DNA of 64,000 bases from Spirogloea muscicola (lineage: Eukaryota; Streptophyta; Zygnematophyceae; Spirogloeales; Spirogloeaceae). How positions within the stretch are numbered: position 1 is the stretch's first letter; each line of letters starts with the position of its first letter. This document shows, in pieces, positions 54,615 through 64,000 of this stretch. Below the pieces are notes generated by a model. It was not told the DNA's origin, made no database searches, and saw only the letters and a list, made by a program, of their open reading frames with translations. A program made the position numbers and the translations under genes. The stretch is from contig WELB01000001.1 in the NCBI GenBank assembly GCA_009602725.1, positions 934,646 through 998,645 of the forward strand, in the 5' to 3' direction.

Positions 54615-57600
54615 ATGTGGGCCCTGCGCGTGGCGAGCGGCGGGCCGGACCTCGTCTCGCTCAACGGCCATGCGGGGCGCCAGGTATGGGAGTACGACCC
54701 CGCCGGAGGGACGGCCGAGGAGCGCGCTGCGGTGGAGGCCGCGCGCGCCGCCTTCGTCGAAGGCCGTGAAGCCGGGCGCCACCACAGCTCCGACGAGCTC
54801 CTCCGCCTGCAGGTCTGGTCGCCGGCCTCGTCGGCGACCACCGCCGCCGCCGTCCCTGGTGACTCCGGGCCTTACGCCGGATCCGCCATTGAGCCGAAGC
54901 ATTGCAGAGCCGCCGGGGGAAGCCGCCGATGCCGATGGCGCCGCCGCTGCCGGCGACCGAGGAGGGTGAGGTGGCGAGTGCCGAGGCCGCCAGCGACGTG
55001 GACGCGACGCTGCGCCGCGCCGTGGGCGCGTTCACGGAGCTGCAGGTCGACGACGGCCATTGGCCGGGCGACTACGGCGGCCCCATGTTCCTCATGCCCG
55101 GCCTGGTCGGCAGCCGAGACCCCATCTCCTCCCTCCCTCCTCCCGCCCTCCGTCCGTGCCCAACGCCTGACTTGCCAAAACCCTGCCTGTGAACACTTGC
55201 CCGCTTCTCGGCTCAAGGCCCTGCTGAAACCCCGGCTCTTGCCTTGTCGGCGGCGGCGGCGGTGGCGGCCAGATCATCGCGTGCCACGTCACGGGCTCCA
55301 TGGACGCCGTGCTCTCGCCGGAGCACCGCGCCGAGATGCGGCGCTACCTCCTCAACCACCAGGTCTGCCACACGCAGCCGCCCGCACCACTCTCCTCCCT
55401 CCACATAATCTATGTCAGCGCCTGGGGCTCACGATTGCCTCGCGCAGTCGCTGCCGCCTCGCAGAACGCGGACGGCGGCTGGGGCCTGCACATCGAGGGC
55501 GGCAGCACCATGTTCGGGTCAGCGCTGAGCTACGTTGCGCTGCGGCTGCTGGGCGCGGCGGCCGGCGACCCACAGCTCCGGGCCGGCCGCGCCTGGATCC
55601 TCAGCCACGGCTCCGCCACGCACGTCACCTCGTGGGGCAAGTTCTGGCTCTCGGTGCGGGCCCCCCACCCCTCCCTCCCTCCCTCCCTCTTCTCCTCTCC
55701 CCCTCCGCTGCTCTTACCTCCCTCCTCCATGGCAGCGGCTGATCGCCGCCAACGTGGCGCTCAACGCCAGGTCCTTGGAGTCTACGACTGGGCTGGCAAC
55801 AATCCGCTGCCACCGGAGATGTGGCTACTTCCTTACGCACTGCCCGTGCACCCAGGTTGACCTCCCTCTCTCTGACCTCCTCTCTCCTCCCCCCCCCCTC
55901 CTCCACTCTCATACCTCGGCACTTGCAAGCTCAAAGCTGTGCCCCCCTGTCCTACCCTCGACGAGCCGTCTTGCACTCTGCTGGTCTTAACAGCCGCCCA
56001 TCAATTATCAGCAACAGCTTCTCTGCTCTCCCTCCCTCCTCCAGGCCGCTTCTGGTGCCACTGCCGCATGGTGTACCTGCCCATGTCGTACCTGTACGGG
56101 CGGCGAGCCGTCGGGCCGGTCACGGCCCTCATCCAGGAGCTGCGCGAGGAGCTCTACGCCACACCGTACGCCGCCGTGGACTGGGGCCGAGCCCGCAACG
56201 CCTGCGCCAAGGCACGGCCTGCACCTAAGCCCCTTACACCCCCCTCCTCTCCCGCTCTCTCCCTCCTCCGCCCCCTCCCTCCCATCTATTGGCATCAATA
56301 AATCCTTCAGTCTTACATTTCTCCATCCGCACCCTCTCCCTCCCTCCTCCCGCCACGCCTTGCCTCCCTCCCATTCTAGGAGGACCTCTACTACCCCCAC
56401 CCCTGGCTCCAGGACGTGCTGTGGTGGGCGCTGCACACGGTTGCCGAGCCGCTGCTGCTGGGCAAGCTCGGGCGGGGGCTGCGGAGCGCCGCGCTGGCGA
56501 CCGCCATGCGTCATGTGCACTACGAGGACGAGAACACGCTCTACATCTGCATCGGCCCTGTGAACAAGGCACGCCGGCTTTCCCTCCTTCCTCGTCTCGC
56601 TTCCTCCCTCTTTCCGTCCATCCGCACGCTGAGGAGGGAGGGCAGGTCTTGGCCTGCTGAATGGTGGCGCCGCCGGCGGCCGCAGGTTCTGAACATGCTG
56701 GCGTGCTGGTTCGAGGACCCACGTTCGGCGGCCTTCAAGAGCCACCTCCCCCGCCTGCACGACTACCTCTGGCTCGCAGAGGATGGCATGAAGATGCAAG
56801 TGCGCATCAAAGCCAACCCCCTCTCCACTCTCCTCCTTCCCTCCTCGTTCTCTTTCATCCACTACCACTTTCACTTATGCATGGATATCTAGGATATCTA
56901 ATTGCACACCATTTCTAGGCATTCATAGAAAATTCTCGCCATTTCTAGGCATTACTATAAAATTACTGCCTGATGCTTTGTCATGTGGAGGGCTCACCTT
57001 GCTCAGCGTGCAATGAGGCGTGCAACCTCACACCGCTTGACCGGCTGGGTGCGTGCCGGCAGGGATACAATGGAAGTCAGCTGTGGGACACAGCGTTCGG
57101 CGTGCAGGCGCTGGTGGCCACAGGCCTCGTGCGCGAGGCTGCGCCCGCGCTTCACTCGGCGCACGACTACATTGCCGACACGCAGGTCCGTGTGCCCGTG
57201 CACGCCCCGCCCACCAGTTCAGAATGTAGACAAAGGGTTGTGGCTATACAGCAGTGCAGAGCTTGCGTGATCCTTCAACTTCGACTTGGACTTGGATTCT
57301 GAGGCTTTCGCGTGGCCGGCGCCTCAGGTGCTGGACGACTGCCCGGGCGACCTCGGGGCGTGGTACCGCCATATCAGCAAGGGCGCATGGCCGTTCTCAA
57401 CGCGGGACCACGGGTGGCCCATCTCAGACTGCTCAGCCGAGGGCCTCAAGGTGACGTCTGTCCTCCTTGCCTCCCTCTCTTTGTCCTCTGCTTTCCTCCC
57501 TCCCTCTGAACTCTCTGGATTCCCACAAAGTGCCTGCATGACTTCAAGCACCGCGTTACCTACTGTGCCATGAGATGGTGGAAGACGCTTACACCTTGAC

Positions 57601-59826
57601 TACATTGATAGCCTGACAGGCGGCGCTTATCCTCGCGGACCTCCCGGAGGGCCTGGTTGGGCCGCCTATCGCCAGCGAGCGGCTCGAAGACTGCGTCAAT
57701 GTCATCATGTCATACCAGGTAGCTCTGTCTGGACACTTTGGCCGACATGACGGTTCACTAATTGGAGTAAGAGTCATCTACAGCATCAAGCCTGGCGGTC
57801 CATCTTATCATCTTGAGCTTGTTGGGTATGGCCACAGAATGCAGATGGCGGCATGGCCACATATGAAAACACACGGTCCTTTGCCTGGCTTGAGGTTGGC
57901 CCAGCACGCCGCACTCTCTAGTTTCCGATTTCTCTTCTGCTCGGGTTTAGCACAAAGCCTTGGGTGAGGCATACCAAATTTAGTTAGAAGGCATGGCTGA
58001 GAGGAGAGGGCCAGCGAGGTGATGCAGGAGAGAGGGAGAGGTATGCAGGATTATGCTTCAAATATGGGGGTAGCATCATGCTGCATGCGATCTCATGCAA
58101 TCTCTTGCCGTGCTGCGCGGCTCGACTTGATACCGCTGGAACTGTTTGCAAGAGGCAGGACCGCCACTGCTTGTGTCGAATGCAATCTTTCCGCGTGAGA
58201 CCTTCCTGCATGCGGCTCGCTGATGACTGGCACTGCTCGTCTTGCGTGCCGACTCCGTGTAGCTGATCAACCCCGCGGAGACGTTCGGCGACATTGTGAT
58301 TGATTACTCGCGAGTTGACCACGGCCATCACAAGAGGCGCCAGATAGCATCTCTGCAGCCACACTGTCATGTGTGCCACGACTGAGAGAGTGTTGCGTTT
58401 TTGGGATTGAACTCTGCGCTTAAAGGTACGTCGAGTGCACCTCGGCATGCGTCCAAGCGCTGGCGGCATTCGCCAAGCGGCACCCGCACCACCGTGCACG
58501 GGAGGTCGCTTCTGCCATCCAGCGGGCTCGATGGTACATCGAGACCACGCAGCGGCCTGATGGCTCCTGGTGAGACGTCTGCTTCGACGTGACCACCGCC
58601 ACTTCCAGAAGAGTATACTGCTTGACCAACCCAGCGGTGCTGCCCTTCTCTGCCTGTAGGCATGTCAAGCTGCAGCTGTCCTGGTCGCGTGACCGGGCAA
58701 GGTCTTACATCACCAGATACCATGTGTTCTTAACAAGCGCAGGTATGGGTCGTGGGGCGTCTGCTTTACCTATGCGACGTGGTTCGGCGTACTGGGCCTC
58801 GTGGCGGCCGGCGACTCGTATGCCTCCTCGGATACCTTGCGGCGTGCCTGCGCCTTCCTGCTATGCAAGCAGCTGCCAAATGGCGGGTGGGGCGAGAGCT
58901 ACCTCTCCTGCCAAAACAAGGTGCAGTGTGAAAGTGCTGGGGTTCTTCCATGACCGTCGGTTTGCGGCTTTGGCGGCCAAAAACAAGTCGTAATATGGTT
59001 TTGATCTTGTTAATACTTGCGGTCACAATGCCCAATGCTTCGGACCTTGACATCGTCGCACCACTGCTGGAGAAGTGAGAGCCACTGTTGCCTGCCGCGT
59101 CCATATTCCGCATCTGCCGCATCGAATTATGTTGAGTAGTGCAGCTGAGGGACTTTTCTCCCTACGGGATTCCTGTGTGCGCCGGCGCAAACTGCAGGTG
59201 TACACAAACTTGGAGGAGGGCAAGGCCCACATTGTGAACACTTCTTGGGCGCTCCTGTCGCTCATCACAGCTGGCCAGGTTGGCTGTGCTGCTTTGTTCG
59301 AGCGGCGACATCGGCTACCCATTTCGTAGTCTTTGAGTCACTGTTGCTTGGCTAACCGGCAGACTGTCAAGTACAAGGGGGAGCTGCTTGATCACTGACT
59401 TGTATAAGCCCATGGCTATATTTGCGCGCCTTACTGGACCAGGAAAACTGCTTACCTGCAAGCATGCAGGCCGAGCGAGACCCCAAGCCCCTGCACGCTG
59501 CAGCGCGCTACCTCCTGAAAGCGCAGCTCCCCAACGGCGACTACCCCCAGGAGGTGATACAACCTGACACCTGCCAGATATATTATACACCCTGCTTTCT
59601 CTGCAGCATTGAAATAGCACTTGACTCAGCAGCCAGAAGATGGCCCGACATGCTGGCAACAAAGGATGACACAAGATGCGCTCGTCTTCCGCCCGTCTTG
59701 CAGAGCATCATGGGCGTGTTCAACCGCAACTGCATGATCTCGTACTCGGCATACCGAAACATCTTTCCCATCTGGGCACTCGGAAGCTATCGCACCGACG
59801 TCCTCCGAGGGGAGATGAATCTTTGA
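54615..59826 (+). CDS. CAS1: Cycloartenol synthase (oxidosqualene cyclase)
   Basis: Cyclises 2,3-oxidosqualene to cycloartenol, the first committed step of plant-type sterol synthesis, on the ER membrane. The start exon reads [20 protein letters not shown] and GRQVWEYDP. Later exons carry [38 protein letters not shown] (QW motif), [78 protein letters not shown] and [19 protein letters not shown]. Also present are [65 protein letters not shown] and [20 protein letters not shown], ending at TGA 59824-59826. The catalytic Asp (57427-57429) lies in DCSAE, not the usual DCTAE. The His (57409-57411) and the Ile two residues before the Asp are the residues associated with cycloartenol rather than lanosterol formation. 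Introns are short and very CT-rich. Confidence 0.94.
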
Positions 59827-61803
59827 CTTTGCAGTGATGAAGTCAGCGCATTGTAGCAGTTGATGGGCTGTGAGCAGAAGAGCAGACTAGGAAGGTTGAG
59901 CAACATGAAATTTTGCAGACTTGCTGGCACCTGTATGCCATCATGCTACTCCTTCAAGTTGCTATCCCCTACAGTGCTGCTCCTTGAAAGGAACGTGTTC
60001 TGGGAGTTGCTTGGCTATCACCCCAATGATCAGACTCACATCGGACTTGTCTACTAGCACAATTGACAGAAAGACAAGCCCACCTCCAACATGACACATA
60101 TTGGCGTCCACTCATGCCCTGCCGTCGACTTTCTGAATCATTCCTTAAATACTCACTGCCTCTGGAAGAGCTCCTCACTCCTGGCAATAATTTTTGTAGC
60201 TTTGAAGCCTATGTCACTTCAAAACTATGTAACGTCCTATACCACTTGTAACTTTTCATCCACCCACTGTGATACAGGGTTGATGAAGTGGTGGGCGTCC
60301 AGGATATCCTTTTTGAAAGCTAGGACCACCAAACCCATGTGAATCAGGTGTACTCAATATCCTCTGGTTTCAGATTTTGATACTATATCTGATATCTCTT
60401 CGGCAAGGGCATCTACCACACCTGCTTGTCTTGTACACGAGCAATGACTTTCGGGCCTCACTTAAATACTGGCTGTTGAGGTCATTTATCTTCGAAGAAC
60501 GCAACAGATGTGTCACGTATGCGCAGTCGATCCCTACAGAAGAACCCGTGGGACACAGAAGTGACTGAAGCAGGTTAACAAGTGCGCCTGGGCGAGTACA
60601 AGATGGGCAAGAAGTCCCATTGTCAGCTCAGTATCTCGCAGCCAAGTTATTACCACAAGGGCAAGTCACTGCTTGTTGGATGAAGGTAACGCTTGCAGCT
60701 CAACGCAATCCCCAGGAGCACAGCACGAGAAGCAACTTTGTGGCATGGACTCCTTCGAGGAGATTTCAGATTGCACCACGTTGAGAGAAGCAGCACTGCA
60801 CCACAACCAAGACTGGCACGTACAAACATTTGGCACAGAACCCCTCAGGGGATTGACAAGGTCCCAGATATCTGCACCAAATTTGTGCGTGCGTACATTT
60901 GAAACAGCCCAAGGCGGCTAAAAGGAATAAAGTTATTGAGAGACCGCTGGCTGAACAACTTAAATTTCCTGGTGGATGGGGGCACCAAGGTGGCTGCCAT
61001 GTTGTGCCGTGATAGACAAGGAGCTCTTGTAAGTAGGCCCCTTCTATGGCAGGAAGTGCCAGTACAAAGGAGGCCTGCAGGGGGCCACTGTTTCAGGCTA
61101 GGGTGATACACAAGGTGCACTAGGCCGTGCATGGACAACGTGATGCGCGTGAACTGGACATGGATGCCAAATCCCAAAAACCGTGAGCAGGACTTATGCT
61201 GAGGAGCAGATATTTGGTGGATGCGAGTGGCAAAGGGGCTGGCCGAGGGAGCTCGGAGAGGGTCGCCAAGCGAGTGGCGGCCCCCGGCGAGCGCCCCCGG
61301 CAGCAAGTTGGGGGCTTGGAGGCGCTTATTGCTGCTCTAGAGTGCTCACGGCACTGACCACGGTTGGGGCAGCGGCAAGTGCGAGATGGGGTCTAGCATC
61401 CATGCGTTTCACGTCCACACTGGCCGGCAAGGAGAAGAGGAGCGAGGAGGGTAGGGGAGGGGTGATAGGAAGGCGAGGAAGGCAGGCGAGCAGCCAGCAG
61501 CTGCCTGCCTGCGCAGCAGCGGGGTGCAAAGCCCTTGCGGACCCGCAGCTTGCGGCTCTGGCCTCGGCTCCGGCAGGCGTGCACAGCACCTGCGGGCGGG
61601 CTGAGCTGTCTCGAGCACGGCCCCAGGCTGGCCACTGATCCAAGTAGCATGGTATCGCAGGAACGTCTCCATCCAACCGGCCGGACCGTGTAGTCAGTGT
61701 TGGGTAAACCTGGGGGTGTGGGGCTGCGACATGTGACAGCTGCCTGGCGGCCAGGAGGGATCGCCGCCAGCACCAGAGTGGGCTGCCAGCGGCATGCACA
61801 CGC
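59827..61803. other. Gene-free interval of about 2 kb
   Basis: No recognisable gene, repeat family or RNA gene is seen. The first part is AT-richer and probably includes the cycloartenol synthase 3' UTR. From 61.2 to 61.75 kb the sequence becomes GC-rich, with long open frames on both strands that show no domain; they probably reflect composition. Confidence 0.4.
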
Positions 61804-63717
61804 TCACAGGCTGAGCTGGCTGAGGACCTGCCGGGTGGCAGCCTCACCCTGCGTTGTGGACGCGCGCTCCTCCTCCTCCTCCTCGACCAGGCGCGGAGGC
61901 GTGGCGTGCACGGGCACCATGGTGCGCAGCCGCACAGGCCCAGCAATGGCCGCTGCAGAGTGGTGGTGATGCATCATGCCCTGCTGCGCCATGCTGACGG
62001 CGGCCATCTGGGCCGACGCCGACCCCGCTGGCAGGTAGGCTGGCGGCTGGCCCCACCACTGCTGCGCCGCAGCCGCCGCTGCCATGTTGGACTGCCACAC
62101 CATGCTGGGCGGCATCGACATGTCGGCAGCCATCGCTTCCATCTGGAGGGCCTCGCCCTGGAGCCACGCCTCCTCGTCCGCCTCATGATCCGACTGCACG
62201 ACGGAGACCTCCCGGCGCACTGTCGTGACGACAGAGGCCTTCATCCCAGGCCCAAGCGGCACACCCGCAGGCCGACCAGAAGACCGGGGGGTGCCATGCG
62301 GTGGAGGCGCTGGCGCAAACTGCGGCCGCACCATAGGCTGGTATGAAGCGCCGGGCTTGACCTTCAGACTCGTATGCCGCGGCGTGTACAGGGGAGCATT
62401 CGGTGCCGGGAGGGCTGCCATCTGCGCGACCTTCATGACCGGCGCCATGTGCAAAGAGGATGCCGACGGCGCCTCGATGACGCGAGGAGTATAAGATCGC
62501 GGCCGGTAGAGGGGCCCACCCGTGGGCAATGCACCAAGATGCTCCAGCTCGAGCGGCCGGGCCATGACCGCCGGCGCCGAGTGCCGCGAAGGGCCAGCAT
62601 AGACATGCTGCGCAGCAATGGCAGCGGCCTCCTTGACGTCCTTGGCACTGGCAAGAGCCTGCGACACCATATTCTGTTCCTGCTCCTCTGTAAGCTCAGC
62701 CTCAAGGTTGGCTGCGGCATGTCCTTTATTGGCATCTGCGTAAGAGAAGCCAGAAGTAAGAGCAGCAGCACATGAGTACATGCTGCTCCTGGTGCAAGGA
62801 GCACCAGCCACAGATCGAGCTATGTGATGCATACTAGTGAGGCCAGAAAAGCCCTAACGACTATGACAACTTGGCAACATCATCAATGGGTGTGACGACT
62901 ATGCCATCTCTATGATGTGCATCAGAGAAGACTCACAAACGCTGCAGAATATTTACATGCCACAATATTATAAGCATGTCCTATGAAGGTCATGTAGCGC
63001 GTGCAAATCAAGCAGAAAAGTCCTTCTTTAGCGGCCCCGGGACAGACATTGCCCAGGAAAGCAGCAGGTGGTGCTTGCTCTGTGCAAGTCGCAAGAGCGG
63101 GGTGGCAGGGCAAAGAGCACGCACATTTCTTCAGAGCAGACCAGGCGGCCATGGCGGCATTCTTCTCGGCCTGCTTCTTGGTCTTGGCAGTCTCGCCCCA
63201 GAAGCTCATGCCCGCAACCTCTACGCGGCACGTGAAGGACGGCAGGTGGCCAGGGCCCGAGCGCTCGGTGGTGTAGACGGGCAGCGAGACGCCGGCACGC
63301 TGGGCCGTCTCTTGCAGCAGGTTCTTGCACACGCCGGTCTCGTCTAGAATCCGCGCCGCGAGCGACTGCGCAGGGCCACGGGTGGACAGGGTGCTGCACA
63401 CGCAAGGGGGGCCAGACGGTCAGATCGCATGATAGGACTGAGGCAGATCACATAGATAGACTGGGCTGCAGCGCACCGCCGCAGCGGTCGTCGCAGCAGC
63501 GGCCGACGCAGGTCTCGCACCTGAGGGCCACTTCGGCGGCGGCGTGCTCCGCCTGCCGCAGCGTGCCGCAGTACCCGGGGCTCTCGAACACCTCGCCATT
63601 GAACGTCACCGACGCCTTGAAGCGCGGCGCGTGGTCGGGCCCCTCGCGCACGCAGGCGTAGGCCGGGAGGTTGAAGCAGCTGCGCTGCGCGAGCTCCTGC
63701 AACTGATTCTTGTACAT
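61804..63717 (-). CDS. DRB2: Double-stranded RNA-binding protein, DRB2/3/5 type
   Basis: Minus-strand gene starting at ATG 63717. Exon 1 is the first dsRBD: MYKNQLQELAQRSCFNLPAY, then REGPDHAPRFKASVTFNGEV and STLRQAEHAAAEVAL-like text (here GTLRQAEHAAAEVALR). The next exon (about 63390-63140) is the second dsRBD: SLAARILDETGVCKNLLQET, TTERSGPGHLPSFTCRVEVA and TKKQAEKNAAMAAWSALKK. Both keep the C-terminal KxxAE-type lysines. The order and wording match plant DRB2/DRB3/DRB5, which act with Dicer-like proteins in small-RNA and antiviral silencing. The last exon(s), about 62740-61804, encode a long Ala/Pro/Met/His-rich tail (MAQQGMMHHHH, EEEEEERASTT) with four SLYRPR-like repeats (PLYRPRSYTPRV, PLYTPRHTSLKV) and end at SQLSL. 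The dsRBD half is near certain; the tail is lineage-specific. Confidence 0.93.

Positions 63718-64000
<283 letters not shown>

Noticed and set aside
54048-55742. 564-codon open frame on the plus strand over the start of cycloartenol synthase
   Set aside because: It begins in hairpin repeats, runs through a (GA)n tract as an Arg/Glu repeat and reads the synthase exons out of frame.
61183-61638. Plus-strand frame of about 151 codons between cycloartenol synthase and DRB
   Set aside because: No domain, no exon structure, and a comparable open frame on the other strand; best explained by GC content.

Overview
The window looks like nuclear DNA of a green eukaryote, most likely a streptophyte (a charophyte-grade alga or a seedless plant). 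Every confident gene is split by many spliceosomal introns. The proteins match plant versions: plant-type sphingosine-1-phosphate lyase, bifunctional rhamnose synthase (RHM), cycloartenol synthase rather than lanosterol synthase, a DRB2/3/5-type dsRNA-binding protein, the regulatory subunit of mitochondrial NAD-isocitrate dehydrogenase, CUL3, katanin p80, a DDX51/RH1 helicase and complex I subunit B8. First exons and promoters are extremely GC-rich with (GCC/CGG)n runs. Later exons and introns of many genes are far less so. All three long N gaps, five single n's and two long poly-T runs lie in or beside such GC-rich 5' islands, so several gene starts are missing or uncertain.

Layout, left to right: a retroelement fragment (1-225); sphingosine-1-phosphate lyase (+, 972-5684); a KCS-like 5' fragment (+); an RRM protein (-, to the gap at 8.5 kb); a HAD phosphatase (+, 8802-10467); an NAK/Ark-family kinase (-, 10977-14510); a 3.2 kb block of nested retroelement remnants, hairpin repeats and a 135-bp tandem repeat (about 14.9-18.1 kb); plastid-type phosphoglycerate mutase-like protein (+, 18391-20894); DEAD-box helicase RH1/DDX51 (-) head-to-head with complex I subunit B8 (+, 24943-25538); a gene-poor, repeat-bearing stretch (25.5-29.1 kb); katanin p80 (+, about 29.1-33.4 kb); a poorly resolved zinc-ribbon gene (-); RHM (-, 36703-40340); a coiled-coil gene (+, about 42 kb); NAD-IDH regulatory subunit (+, 43995-46706); CUL3 (-, 47351 into the gap at 50.6 kb); a second retroelement/hairpin cluster (51.1-54.3 kb); cycloartenol synthase (+, 54615-59826); an empty stretch; and a DRB-type dsRNA-binding protein (-, 61804-63717) whose upstream region runs into a terminal poly-T tract.

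The genes are ordinary single-copy housekeeping and metabolic genes without operon logic; several are arranged head-to-head across a GC-rich island. The accessory layer is more unusual. One family of non-LTR-retrotransposon terminal fragments occurs repeatedly without any visible reverse transcriptase. With it is a short, near-perfect hairpin module (GGGCTGGC-AAA-GCCAGCCC and variants) present in about twenty copies in both orientations, clustered mainly in the two repeat blocks and at a few other intergenic sites. No RNA genes, CRISPR arrays or prokaryotic features were seen.
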